From contig NZ_FMAD01000007.1 of assembly GCF_900094595.1 (NCBI RefSeq), positions 62,001 to 126,000 of the forward strand: a stretch of 64,000 nt of DNA, given 5' to 3'. Positions 7,419-15,878 of this stretch are shown piece after piece; position 1 is the stretch's first letter, and each line of letters starts with the position of its first letter. Below the pieces are notes generated by a model. The model was not told the DNA's origin. It saw only the letters and a program-made list of their open reading frames with translations, and searched no databases. The DNA is from Cupriavidus alkaliphilus. Lineage in GTDB: Bacteria > Pseudomonadota > Gammaproteobacteria > Burkholderiales > Burkholderiaceae. Position numbers and translations under genes: made by a program.

Positions 7419-10400
7419 ATGCCGCAGGAGAACGAAGACAAGGTCGCGCACCTGCTGGACGAATTGGCCAACTTCGCGCGCGGGAGGCTGCCGGCGGCGA
7501 TGTTCAGCGTGGTCGAGCCCTTCCTGCTGCATTACTACGACCAGGCCGACGCCGAAGACCTGCTGCGGCGCGAAGTGGCCGACCTGTACGGCGCCGTGAT
7601 GGCGCACTGGCAGACAGCGCAGAAGTTCACCCCCGGCAGCGCGCGCATCCGCGTCTACAACCCCAACCTGGAAGAGCACGGCTGGCACTCCGACCATACC
7701 GTGGTGGAGATCGTCAACGACGACATGCCGTTCCTGGTCGACTCCGTGACGATGGAGATCAATCGCCAGGGCCTGGCGCTGCATTCCGCCATCCATCCGG
7801 TGTTCAGGGTCTGGCGCGGCGGCGCCGGCATCGAGCGGATCGCTCCTGGCGGCGCCGGCGAAGCCGGCGACAGCTCGCGCCTGGAGTCCTTTATCCATTT
7901 CGAGATCGACCGCACCGGCGAGTCGTCGCGCCTCGACGCCTTGCGCAGCGGCATCTCGCAGGTGCTGGTCGACGTGCGCGCCGCGGTGGAAGACTGGCCG
8001 GAGATGTGCGACATCACTCGCGCCACCATCGATGCCATGGCGCAGTCGCCCGACGCGGCCTCAGCGGAAAGCGTCGAGGCGCGCGCCTTCCTGGAATGGA
8101 TGATGGACGACCATTTCTCGTTTCTGGGACAGCGCGACTACCAGCTGGTGGCGCGCGACGGGCGCTACTTCCTGCGCGGCGTGGCCGGCTCCGGCGCCGG
8201 CATCCTGCGCGAAAGCCTGCGCGAGCCCGACGCCGAAGACCTGACCCCGCTGCCCGCCGCGGCCACCGCGATCATCGAAGGCAGCTCGCCGATCTTCGTG
8301 ACCAAGGCCAATTCGCGCGCCACCGTGCACCGGCCCGGCTATCTCGACTACGTCGGGGTCAAGCTGCTCGACGAAAACGGGCAGCTGTTCGGCGAGCGGC
8401 GCTTCGTCGGCCTCTACACCTCGACCGCCTACATGGCGCCGATCGCCGACATCCCGCTGGTGCGGCGCAAATGCGCCAACATCCTGGCGCGCGCAGGGTT
8501 CCTCGCCAAGGGCCACCTGTACAAGTCGCTGGTCACGATCCTCGAGCAATATCCGCGCGACGAACTGTTCCAGGCGACCGAGGACGAGCTGTTCGACATC
8601 ACCACCGGCATCCTGCGGCTGCAGGAACACCAGCGCACGCGGCTGTTCGTGCGGCGCGACCGCTTCGACCGCTTTGTCTCGTGCCTGGTGTTCGTGCCGC
8701 GCGACAAATACAACACCGACCTGCGCCAGAAGATCCAGAAGCTGCTGACCGCCGCGTTCCACGGCACCAGCTGCGAGTTCACGCCCTTGCTGTCGGAATC
8801 GCCGCTGGCGCGCATCCAGCTGACCGTTCGCGGCGAGCCCGGCACCATGCCCAAGGTCGACACGCAGGAGCTGGAAGCGCGCATCGTGCATGCCAGCCGC
8901 CGCTGGCAGGACGACCTCGCCGAGGCGCTGCACGAAAGCCACGGCGAAGAGCACGGCAACCGGCTGCTGCAGCGCTATGGCGGCTCGTTCCCCGCCGGCT
9001 ATCGCGAAGACTATCCGGCGCGCACCGCGGTGCGCGATATCGAGCTGATGGAGCACGCGGTGCGCGGCAACGGCATGGCGATGAACCTGTACCGCCCGAT
9101 CGAAGCCGCGCCCGGTGCCTTCCGCTTCAAGGTGTACCGCGCCGGCGAACCGATCGCGCTGTCGCTGAGCCTGCCGATGCTGGAGCACCTGGGCGTGCGC
9201 GTCGATGAAGAACGCCCGTACCGGATCGAGCCCGACAGCGGCGCGCTGGTCTGGGTGCACGACTTCGGGCTCGAAATCGCCGACGGCGGCGCTGCCGCGG
9301 AGTTCGACATCGCGCGCGTCAAGGCGCTGTTCGAGGACGCCTTCGCGCGCGCATGGCACGGCGAGATCGAGAACGACGACCTCAACCGCCTGGTGCTGCG
9401 CGCCGAGCTGGCCGCGCGCGACGTGACCATCCTGCGCGCCTACGCGCGCTACCTGCGCCAGGTAGGCTCCACCTTCAGCGACGCCTATATCGAACGCGCG
9501 CTGACCGGCAATGCGGGCATTGCCGCGATGCTGGTGGCGCTGTTCGTGGCGCGCTTCGACACCTTCAGCCAGGTGGCCGCCGACACCGCGCGCCAGGCGC
9601 GCTGCGACAAGCTGCTGGCCGACATCGGCACGGCGCTGGACAAGGTCCCCAACCTCGACGAAGACCGCATCCTGCGGCTCTTTCTCGGCGTGATCAACGC
9701 CACCGTGCGCACCAATTATTTCCACCGCGGCGAGGACGGCCAGCCCCGTCCGTACCTGTCGTTCAAGTTCAATCCGGCCCTGGTGCCGGGCCTGCCCGAG
9801 CCGCGCCCGATGTTCGAGATCTGGGTCTACTCGCCGCGCGTGGAGGGAGTGCACCTGCGCGGCGGACGCGTGGCGCGCGGCGGGCTGCGCTGGTCGGACC
9901 GGCGCGAGGACTTCCGCACCGAAGTGCTGGGCCTGATGAAGGCGCAGATGGTCAAGAACACGGTGATCGTGCCGGTCGGCTCCAAGGGCGGCTTCGTGGT
10001 CAAGCGCCCGCCGCCGCCCACCGACCGCGACGCCTTCCTGCGCGAAGGCATCGCCTGCTACCAGACCTTCCTGCGCGGGCTGCTGGACCTGACCGACAAC
10101 CTCGTCGGCGGCGAGCTGGTGCCGCCGCCCGAGGTGGTGCGCCACGACGACAACGACCCCTACCTGGTGGTGGCCGCGGACAAGGGCACGGCTACGTTCT
10201 CTGACTTCGCCAACGCGATCTCGGCCGAGTATGGGTTCTGGCTGGACGATGCCTTCGCCTCCGGCGGCTCGGTCGGCTACGACCACAAGAAGATGGGCAT
10301 CACCGCGCGCGGCGCGTGGGAATCGGTGAAGCGGCATTTTCGCGAGATGGGCATCGACATCCAGGCCACGGACTTCACCGTGGCCGGCATCGGCGACATG

Positions 10401-12272
10401 TCGGGCGACGTGTTCGGCAATGGCATGCTGCTGTCGCCGCATATCCGGCTGGTGGCCGCGTTCGACCACCGCCACGTCTTCCTCGACCCGGATCCGGATC
10501 CGGCGCGCAGCCTGCAGGAACGCGCGCGCCTGTTCGGGCTGCCGCGTTCGAGCTGGGCCGACTACGACGCCACGCTGATCTCCGGCGGCGGCGGCATTTT
10601 TCCTCGCACCGCCAAGACCATCCCGCTGTCGCCGCAGGTGCAGAAGGTGCTCGGCATCACGGCGAGCGCGCTGTCGCCGGCCGAACTGATCCACGCCATC
10701 CTGATGGCGCCGGTGGACCTGCTCTACAACGGCGGCATCGGCACCTACGTCAAGTCCAGCCAGGAAACGCACCTGCAGGCCGGCGACCGCACCAACGACG
10801 CGGTGCGGGTCAATGGCAGCGACCTGCGCTGCAAGGTAGTCGGCGAAGGCGGCAATCTCGGCTTCACCCAGCTCGGCCGCATCGAGTTCGCGCGCAAGGG
10901 CGGCCGCATCAACACCGATGCCATCGACAACTCGGCGGGCGTCGACTGCTCTGACCACGAGGTCAACATCAAGATCCTGCTGGGTCTGGTGGTGGCCGAC
11001 GGCGAGATGACCGAGAAGCAGCGCAACAAGCTGCTGGCCGAGATGACCGACGAAGTCGGCCTGCTGGTGCTGCAGGACAACTACTACCAGACCCAGGCGC
11101 TGTCGGTAGCCGGCCGCAGCAGCGGCGCGCTGCTCGACGGCGAGGCACGCCTGGTGCGCTGGCTGGAACGCGCCGGGCGGCTGAACCGCGCGCTGGAATT
11201 CCTGCCGTCGGACGAGGACATTGCCGAGCGCAAGCTCGCCGGCGAAGGCCTGACCTCGCCCGAGCGCGCGGTGCTGCTGGCCTACAGCAAGATGTGGCTG
11301 TACGACGAACTGCTGGGCTCCGACGTGCCGGAGGACGGGCTGGTGTCCGGACTGCTTGTGGATTACTTCCCGGTGCCGCTGCGCCAGCGCTACGGCGAGG
11401 CCATGCAGCGCCATCCGCTGCGGCGCGAGATCCTGTCGACGCATCTGACCAATATGCTGGTCAACCGCATCGGCGCCACCTTCGTGCACCGGATCATGGA
11501 AGAAACCGATGCGCGACCCGCCGATATCGTGCGCGCCTGCCTGATCGCGCGCGACGTGTTCGGGCTGACCGCGCTGTGGCAAGAGATCGACGCGCTCGAC
11601 AATCGCGTCGCCGACGCCGAACAGGCGCGCATGTTCGGCTCGGTGGCGCTGCTGCTGGAGCGCGCGTGCCTGTGGTTCATCCGCTATCTGCGCAGCGGCA
11701 GCAGCGCCGCCGAAGACCTGGCGCGCTTTGCACAGGCGGCACAGTGGCTGGGGCCCCGCTTGCCGCAACTATTGCCGCAGGCCGATGCCGCGGCGTTGAC
11801 CGAGCATACGCGTGCGTTGATCGAAGCGGGAGTAGGCGAGACGCTGGCCGCGCGCGTGGCCGGCAGCGAGATTTCCGCCGCGGCGCTCGACATTGCCGAA
11901 GTCGCCGCGGCGTGCGAGCGCAGCCTGGATCTGGTGGCCGGCGTCTACTTCGCGCTGGACAGCCACCTGAGCTTCAGCTGGCTGCGCGAACGCGCGCTGG
12001 CGCTGCCGTCGGACACCCATTGGGACCTGCTGGCGCGCACCACCACGCTGGAAGACCTGGGACGGCTCAAGCGCGCGCTGACGGTCAGCGTGCTCTCGCA
12101 GGCGGGCGATCAGACCTCGCCGGAAGCGATGATCGACGCCTGGCGCGCCAGCCGCCACGGCGCGCTCGAGCGCTTCACGCGCATGCTGGCGGACCAGCGC
12201 GCCTCGGGGGCCGCGGGACTGTCAATGCTGTCAGTCGCTGTGCGCGAGATCGGCATGCTGGAGCGAAGCTAG
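7419..12272 (+). CDS. gdhB: NAD-dependent glutamate dehydrogenase, large (180 kDa) class
   Basis: A 1617-residue cytoplasmic enzyme that oxidatively deaminates L-glutamate to 2-oxoglutarate with NAD+ (EC 1.4.1.2), a catabolic anaplerotic role. The N-terminal half carries the ACT-like regulatory segments of this class. The catalytic region contains GGLRWSDRREDFRTEVLGL and the lysine-bearing KAQMVKN with VPVGSKGGF near residues 820-865. The NAD-binding loop AGIGDMSGDVFGNG is near residue 990. Length is normal for the class. ATG at 7419 follows a strong GAGGAGGGG ribosome site. No terminator is visible before the convergent small gene. Confidence 0.96.
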   Translation: MPQENEDKVAHLLDELANFARGRLPAAMFSVVEPFLLHYYDQADAEDLLRREVADLYGAVMAHWQTAQKFTPGSARIRVYNPNLEEHGWHSDHTVVEIVNDDMPFLVDSVTMEINRQGLALHSAIHPVFRVWRGGAGIERIAPGGAGEAGDSSRLESFIHFEIDRTGESSRLDALRSGISQVLVDVRAAVEDWPEMCDITRATIDAMAQSPDAASAESVEARAFLEWMMDDHFSFLGQRDYQLVARDGRYFLRGVAGSGAGILRESLREPDAEDLTPLPAAATAIIEGSSPIFVTKANSRATVHRPGYLDYVGVKLLDENGQLFGERRFVGLYTSTAYMAPIADIPLVRRKCANILARAGFLAKGHLYKSLVTILEQYPRDELFQATEDELFDITTGILRLQEHQRTRLFVRRDRFDRFVSCLVFVPRDKYNTDLRQKIQKLLTAAFHGTSCEFTPLLSESPLARIQLTVRGEPGTMPKVDTQELEARIVHASRRWQDDLAEALHESHGEEHGNRLLQRYGGSFPAGYREDYPARTAVRDIELMEHAVRGNGMAMNLYRPIEAAPGAFRFKVYRAGEPIALSLSLPMLEHLGVRVDEERPYRIEPDSGALVWVHDFGLEIADGGAAAEFDIARVKALFEDAFARAWHGEIENDDLNRLVLRAELAARDVTILRAYARYLRQVGSTFSDAYIERALTGNAGIAAMLVALFVARFDTFSQVAADTARQARCDKLLADIGTALDKVPNLDEDRILRLFLGVINATVRTNYFHRGEDGQPRPYLSFKFNPALVPGLPEPRPMFEIWVYSPRVEGVHLRGGRVARGGLRWSDRREDFRTEVLGLMKAQMVKNTVIVPVGSKGGFVVKRPPPPTDRDAFLREGIACYQTFLRGLLDLTDNLVGGELVPPPEVVRHDDNDPYLVVAADKGTATFSDFANAISAEYGFWLDDAFASGGSVGYDHKKMGITARGAWESVKRHFREMGIDIQATDFTVAGIGDMSGDVFGNGMLLSPHIRLVAAFDHRHVFLDPDPDPARSLQERARLFGLPRSSWADYDATLISGGGGIFPRTAKTIPLSPQVQKVLGITASALSPAELIHAILMAPVDLLYNGGIGTYVKSSQETHLQAGDRTNDAVRVNGSDLRCKVVGEGGNLGFTQLGRIEFARKGGRINTDAIDNSAGVDCSDHEVNIKILLGLVVADGEMTEKQRNKLLAEMTDEVGLLVLQDNYYQTQALSVAGRSSGALLDGEARLVRWLERAGRLNRALEFLPSDEDIAERKLAGEGLTSPERAVLLAYSKMWLYDELLGSDVPEDGLVSGLLVDYFPVPLRQRYGEAMQRHPLRREILSTHLTNMLVNRIGATFVHRIMEETDARPADIVRACLIARDVFGLTALWQEIDALDNRVADAEQARMFGSVALLLERACLWFIRYLRSGSSAAEDLARFAQAAQWLGPRLPQLLPQADAAALTEHTRALIEAGVGETLAARVAGSEISAAALDIAEVAAACERSLDLVAGVYFALDSHLSFSWLRERALALPSDTHWDLLARTTTLEDLGRLKRALTVSVLSQAGDQTSPEAMIDAWRASRHGALERFTRMLADQRASGAAGLSMLSVAVREIGMLERS

Positions 12273-12293
12273 CCGCGCCGGCTGCGTGGCGGC

Positions 12294-12647
12294 TTACGCG
12301 TCGGTGTCAGTGTCAGGGTCAGCGCCGAGGTCCGCATCGGCGTCGGCGCTGCGCGGACGCAGCTCGAGGCCAAGCACGATCAGCAGCTCGAAGGCATCGG
12401 ACAGCAGGTGCTTCTGCCGCGGCAACAGGCTGGCGTACGGCATGTCGTAGATCGACTGGTGCGCCGCGCGCTCGCCCTTCAGGCCGCGGTCGCGCGCGAT
12501 GTCCGACAGCAGCGCGGCAAAGCCGGACAGGTCCTGCGCCGCCAGCGCCGAGTTCAACACCTTCGCGATAACTTCGGGCGAAGCGTTGGCCCAGCCCATG
12601 CGCTCGGCATTGGAAGCGGGGTCGTTGGGGAGGTCGGCAAAGTCCAT
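12294..12647 (-). CDS. uncharacterised 117-residue protein with acidic tail
   Basis: Small soluble protein beginning MDFADLPNDPASNAERMGWA. Residues 24-55 (ASPEVIAKVLNSALAAQDLS and following IARDRGL) are helical and vaguely recall the start of addiction-module antidote proteins, but the expected helix-turn-helix does not follow. The C-terminus is a low-complexity Asp/Ala run (ADADADLGADPDTDTDA). No partner toxin gene is adjacent. It is convergent with the glutamate dehydrogenase gene, with only 21 bases between stop codons. Coding potential is supported by the lack of a better reading frame. Function unknown. Confidence 0.6.
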   Translation of the reverse strand: MDFADLPNDPASNAERMGWANASPEVIAKVLNSALAAQDLSGFAALLSDIARDRGLKGERAAHQSIYDMPYASLLPRQKHLLSDAFELLIVLGLELRPRSADADADLGADPDTDTDA

Positions 12648-12702
12648 GTTGTGTTTAACGGTCCTGCCTAAACTAGCTTAAGCCGCCAACGATGTGAATT
12701 TG

Positions 12703-12720
12703 ACCCCACACAGGTGGGGT
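12703..12720. repeat. short perfect hairpin ACCCCAC-ACAG-GTGGGGT
   Basis: 7-bp arms with a 4-base loop lie between the zinc-ribbon gene and the 117-residue gene, both on the minus strand. No T run follows on either strand. It may be an inefficient terminator or an mRNA-stabilising stem. Confidence 0.45.
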
Positions 12721-12816
12721 AACATGGCCTGCCGCCGGTGCCCGTTATCGCGATGCGGGCTTGGCGCGGCCCTGGGCCGGTGCCTTCCCCGGCACCTTCG
12801 GCCGCGCTCCGGCGGG

Positions 12817-13017
12817 CTACTTCGCCGGTGCCTTTTGCGCTGCGCCGGCGGGTACCTGGCGATAGGTCGTGCTGCCATCCTTCGCCGTGCGCGCCACGAC
12901 ATGGTTGCGCGCGCCACACTGCGGGCAGCGGAACACCAGTCCCTGCCCTTCATCGCGGATCTGCACCTCGTCCGGCTCCCAGCTGGCGCCGCAAGCCTGG
13001 TTCCCACAAACAAACAT
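12817..13017 (-). CDS. small zinc-ribbon protein
   Basis: A 66-residue protein with two cysteine pairs: CGNQAC at residues 4-9 and CPQC near 31-34, spaced as in rubredoxin-like or zinc-ribbon folds. The C-terminal 25 residues are basic and Ala-rich, likely flexible. ATG at 13017 has a strong AGGAG ribosome site 6 bases upstream on the minus strand. It binds zinc by inference from the four cysteines. The partner (nucleic acid or protein) is unknown. It is probably translated from the same transcript as the 128-residue gene upstream. Confidence 0.7.
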   Translation of the reverse strand: MFVCGNQACGASWEPDEVQIRDEGQGLVFRCPQCGARNHVVARTAKDGSTTYRQVPAGAAQKAPAK

Positions 13018-13147
13018 GAATTCTCCTGGAGGATTCGTGCCGATCGACTGCCGGCACGGACGCGATTATCAGGCCTGTCGCGCGCCAGCGGGTCGATTTG
13101 CCGCCGATTGCGCGGATTGCGCCGGTCGGCCGGCATGGCCGCGCGCT

Positions 13148-13534
13148 TCAGCCATTGCGCTGCACCCATTGCTGCGCCCACGCAATCGCCGCGGACCGCG
13201 CCTCGTCCGGCGTGGCATGGGTGGTCGGCGGCGCCCCGCCTTCGAGCACCACGGCGCCCGATTCCCAGATATCGCACAGCGCCTTGAACCGCCCCATGCC
13301 CAGCGCATGGCAGAACACGTGGATGACGAAGCCGCGGTACTCCAATACGTCGGTGGCGGCATCGGTCAGCACCTGGTCCGCGGTGACATCGGCAGGCAGC
13401 AGCGGCGCATCGGACTGAAGCGGTTCGCGCTGAGCGGCGTCCGCGCGCGCCGCCCGCGCCAACGCGCCGCCGGCCGCCACGCCAAGCAGCACGCCCAGGC
13501 CGAACCAGCAGGCTTTGCTTCCGCTCGCAGCCAT
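13148..13534 (-). CDS. uncharacterised membrane-anchored 128-residue protein
   Basis: ATG at 13534 is chosen over an upstream GTG/ATG because AGGAG lies 5 bases before it. Residues 6-28 (KACWFGLGVLLGVAAGGALA) form one hydrophobic segment, a signal anchor or uncleaved signal peptide. The rest is soluble with a conserved-looking core (DVLEYRGFVIHVFCHALGMG), followed by a C-terminal helix ending AAIAWAQQWVQRNG. Cysteine and histidine in the core might bind a ligand, but no known motif is recognised. Likely faces the periplasm. Confidence 0.6.
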   Translation of the reverse strand: MAASGSKACWFGLGVLLGVAAGGALARAARADAAQREPLQSDAPLLPADVTADQVLTDAATDVLEYRGFVIHVFCHALGMGRFKALCDIWESGAVVLEGGAPPTTHATPDEARSAAIAWAQQWVQRNG

Positions 13535-13685
13535 GGCATCTCCTGTAGCGACCCGGCGGTCGCGGCAAGGCAACGTCGTGAGGAACTGTCACCGGTTTCA
13601 GGTTATACCAGGCAGCGACCACGTACCGCCGCGCCGCCGCCGGAAATTGAGAATCGGGAGGATGACCGAACGGCACGCCGCGGCT

Positions 13686-13707
13686 ATACTGTACATTCAT
13701 ACAGTAT
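13686..13707 (+). promoter_or_regulatory. LexA (SOS) box
   Basis: ATACTGT (13686-13692), acattcat, ACAGTAT (13701-13707): a perfect CTGT-N8-ACAG palindrome extended to 7-bp arms, matching the LexA operator of beta- and gammaproteobacteria. It ends 12 bases before the ATG of the following gene, overlapping where promoter and ribosome site should be, so LexA would block that gene directly. Confidence 0.8.
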
Positions 13708-13719
13708 CCGGACACTGCC

Positions 13720-13980
13720 ATGCCCTTGTACCAGTCCGATTCCATCCTGCTGGAAGCCCACTACTTCGGCGACGACACCGAATCCGTGCGCCTGCGCTGC
13801 GGCAGCGTGTGCGTGAACGCCGGCGCCATCCTGGTCGACGGCATCGAGCCGCGCCAGCTGCAGTCGCTGCGCTGGATCCCGGACTTCCTCTCGTTCGAGG
13901 CGCAAGGCATGCGCCACCGCTATCCGGTGAGCCGCCCGGCGCTGGTCGGCCCCGCGCAGGCGCGCTTCGCCCTGCTTTAA
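13720..13980 (+). CDS. 86-residue orphan protein, probably SOS-controlled
   Basis: Begins MPLYQSDSILLEAHYFGDDT and has no signal peptide or membrane segment. It contains two close cysteines (RLRCGSVCVNAG, about residues 24-32) and a C-terminal Arg/Pro-rich part. No family is recognised. The ATG sits 12 bases after a perfect LexA box and lacks a clear Shine-Dalgarno, so a nearly leaderless mRNA is possible. The cupin gene starts 45 bases after its stop on the same strand and could be co-transcribed. By position, a DNA-damage-inducible role is inferred; molecular function is unknown. Confidence 0.65.
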   Translation: MPLYQSDSILLEAHYFGDDTESVRLRCGSVCVNAGAILVDGIEPRQLQSLRWIPDFLSFEAQGMRHRYPVSRPALVGPAQARFALL

Positions 13981-14024
13981 GCTACGCCTTCCGATTCCGC
14001 CAATGCGCCGCGCGCCGTGCCCCC

Positions 14025-14531
14025 ATGCCAGACCTGAGTCCGACCGCCCGCCAGCTGATCCACGCACTCGACCTGCGGCCGCATCCAGAAGGCGGCTACT
14101 ACCGCGAAACCTATCGCAGCGAGGAACGCGTCGCATGCCAGGACGGACGCACGCGCGAAGCCTGCACCGCCATCCACTACATGCTTTGCGGCAACGACTA
14201 TTCCGCCTGGCATCGCATCCGCTCCGACGAGCTGTGGCACTACCACGCCGGCTCCCCGCTGGACGTGCACCGCATCGTCGACGGCACCATCGTCACCCAG
14301 CGCCTGGGCGACCCGCTGCGGCATCCCGGCGCGGCGTTCCAGGCGCTGGTGCCGGGTGGCCAGTGGTTTGCCGCCGAACGCGCGGACGCTGGCGGCCCCG
14401 AGGACTTTGCGCTGGTCGGCTGCACCGTGGCGCCGGCCTTCCAGTTCAGCGAATTCGAACTGGCCAGCGCGGCGACGCTTGCCGGTCTCGTGCGCGGACA
14501 TGACATGCGGTGGCAGCGGCTACTCCGCTAG
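14025..14531 (+). CDS. DUF985 family cupin protein
   Basis: A 168-residue single-domain beta-barrel cupin of the DUF985 (Cupin_5) family. Characteristic blocks are LDLRPHPEGGYYRETYRS near residues 16-33, AIHYMLCGNDYSAWHRIRSD near 49-68, ELWHYHAGSPL and PGGQWFAAE. The His residues at HRI and HYH sit where cupins hold metal. The family's biochemical role is unsettled. It lies 45 bases after the LexA-controlled orphan, so it may be in the same transcript. The ATG at 14025 starts the conserved region directly. Confidence 0.88.
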   Translation: MPDLSPTARQLIHALDLRPHPEGGYYRETYRSEERVACQDGRTREACTAIHYMLCGNDYSAWHRIRSDELWHYHAGSPLDVHRIVDGTIVTQRLGDPLRHPGAAFQALVPGGQWFAAERADAGGPEDFALVGCTVAPAFQFSEFELASAATLAGLVRGHDMRWQRLLR

Positions 14532-14537
14532 CGCCGC

Positions 14538-14575
14538 AAAAAAACAGCCCGCCGAGGCGGGGTGCGGGCGGGCTG
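14538..14575 (-). terminator. intrinsic terminator acting on the minus strand
   Basis: Arms CAGCCCGCC (14545-14553) and GGCGGGCTG (14567-14575). Seven A on the plus strand (14538-14544) become a U7 tract on minus-strand RNA. On the plus strand there is no T run. The only minus-strand gene upstream is the 46-residue membrane protein, so its transcript would run antisense across the DUF2188 gene before stopping here. Confidence 0.75.
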
Positions 14576-14796
14576 GTGAGTACAGCGCAGCCAGTCTACG
14601 TGCACCTGCGTCGGCGCCATGCCCGGAGCATCCCGGTATCCGGGCGCCTTTTCTGATTTGAGGGCCGAGGGGTCACATGGCCAATGCTGCCAAGGGCACT
14701 GCGCCGCAAAAGACACCGGCGCTGTCAGACGGGCACCGATACCGGCCACAGTAAGCAGCGTGGAGACTAGGGCATCTTCCACCACGGAGGTGCGCC

Positions 14797-15021
14797 ATGC
14801 CGGCCAAGAACATCCACGTCGTACCGCTCGACAACGGCTGGGCCATTGAATCCGAAGACGGCGCGGGCGGGCGCCAACTCTACGCGACGCAAGAAGACGC
14901 GATCGCGGCGGGCACCGAGAAAGCCCGGCAGCTCCATGCAGAACTGCTCGTCCACGGCCGCGACGGCCGCATCCGGATGCGCAACAGCTTTGGCAACGAT
15001 CCTCGCGATATCCAGGGCTGA
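14797..15021 (+). CDS. DUF2188 protein
   Basis: A 74-residue small cytoplasmic protein with the DUF2188 pattern. IHVVPLDNGWAIESEDG opens the strand pair, then a helix (TQEDAIAAGTEKARQLHAEL), then the terminal HGRDGRIRMRNSFGNDPRD. The ribosome site GGAGG lies just before the ATG. The function of the family is unknown. Stand-alone gene. Confidence 0.88.
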   Translation: MPAKNIHVVPLDNGWAIESEDGAGGRQLYATQEDAIAAGTEKARQLHAELLVHGRDGRIRMRNSFGNDPRDIQG

Positions 15022-15036
15022 ACAGTCCGCCGCGCG

Positions 15037-15177
15037 TCAGCCGCCGCTGGCGCGCAGCCCTTCCACACGCGCGCGCGTCGCGTAATAAGCAAGCACCAGC
15101 GATGCGGTCAGTGCCAGGCCAGCTACTGCCAAGGCGATGCATGTGGTGCCGGCGATCCCGTTGCCCTTGTCGGTCAT
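15037..15177 (-). CDS. 46-residue single-pass membrane protein
   Basis: A small reading frame starting ATG at 15177, preceded by GGAGG (15184-15188) with 6-base spacing. The protein begins MTDKGNGIAGTT, has one strongly hydrophobic segment (CIALAVAGLALTASLVLAYY, about residues 13-32) and ends in a basic tail (ATRARVEGLRASGG). Good ribosome site, typical membrane-helix composition and positive tail support a real gene. Function unknown. Its 3' end lies 16 bases from the convergent DUF2188 stop. Confidence 0.6.
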   Translation of the reverse strand: MTDKGNGIAGTTCIALAVAGLALTASLVLAYYATRARVEGLRASGG

Positions 15178-15320
15178 TACAGCCTCCGTCGCGATGAAGT
15201 CCACTGTGCCACCACTATAGGTGCAATGGGCTGAATCGAAAAACGGCCACTGCTGCGTTCAGGTGACCACGCTGGTTCCAGGCGCGAAGCAGCACACGCG
15301 CGCCACAAGACACGGAAATA

Positions 15321-15357
15321 AAAAAACCCGCTTGGCGATTTACCAAGCGGGTTTTTT
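15321..15357. terminator. bidirectional terminator beside the tRNA-Pro remnant
   Basis: 15-bp perfect arms AAAAAACCCGCTTGG (15321-15335) and CCAAGCGGGTTTTTT (15343-15357) with a 7-base loop. It is almost identical to the terminator next to the intact tRNA-Pro at 19747-19779 and differs mainly in the loop. It is therefore most simply the displaced original tRNA terminator. Confidence 0.9.
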
Positions 15358-15360
15358 GTC

Positions 15361-15406
15361 TGGTCGGGGCGAGAGGAACCTCCGACCAGCTGCACCCCAT
15401 ATAGGT
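15361..15406 (-). repeat. tRNA-Pro 3' fragment, attachment-site copy
   Basis: Matches tRNA-Pro 19785-19836 (CCA end through T arm to the anticodon region). It lacks 5 bases (TTTGA) in the T loop and has a few substitutions near its inner end. It cannot form a functional tRNA. It is interpreted as the displaced att copy at the far end of the island. Confidence 0.85.
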
Positions 15407-15488
15407 ATAAAACGTAACAAAAAGACAATAGCTTAGCTCAATCCCTCTAACTTGCCGCACGTCCGAGCCGCGTCAATTTTTCCCTACG

Positions 15489-15617
15489 CTTGAAGCCGCG
15501 ATCAGCGCGGGCTGGGCTCGCGCGCGGCGCGAAAACATCGAGCTGCACATCCAGCCACTGGCCGGCGGCGTCCGGCTCCGCGCCGAGAGGACCAATCCCG
15601 CCGACTTCGGCGGATAG
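15489..15617 (+). pseudogene. C-terminal coding remnant of unknown gene
   Basis: A GC-rich in-frame stretch of 42 codons ending in TAG (15615-15617) reads LEAAISAGWARARRENIELH then IQPLAGGVRLRAERTNPADF-GG. It looks like the C-terminus of a real protein whose upstream part was lost next to the att fragment. No family is recognised. The remaining sequence of the 15407-15878 gap shows only short frames without ribosome sites. Confidence 0.35.
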
Positions 15618-15878
15618 CGCGAAGGCGTAGGTTCATTCGTGAATCACCCCAAATGTAAAGGTTGGTACCGCGGCCCCGACCAAATTCACGAATTGCATCT
15701 TCGATCTGTTGGTTGGTAAGGGGAAGGACCTGACCGAGCAGGCCATTGAGAGGCGCAGGACCGCACACTGCAGGGGGTTGGAGGCCAAGGCTACACCCAG
15801 GTTGCTCTGTCTGGACATCGCCGAGGATGGCGCTTGGCTGTATAGCTATGCGCTCGCGCTGGGGTCGGGGCTGGGTCG

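Noticed and set aside
8061..11768. 1235-codon minus-strand frame inside the glutamate dehydrogenase gene
   Set aside because: Lies wholly antisense to a gene with clear catalytic motifs; no recognisable protein features.
12294..12647. Toxin-antitoxin pair
   Set aside because: The weak antidote-like helix has no helix-turn-helix after it and no toxin gene next to it.
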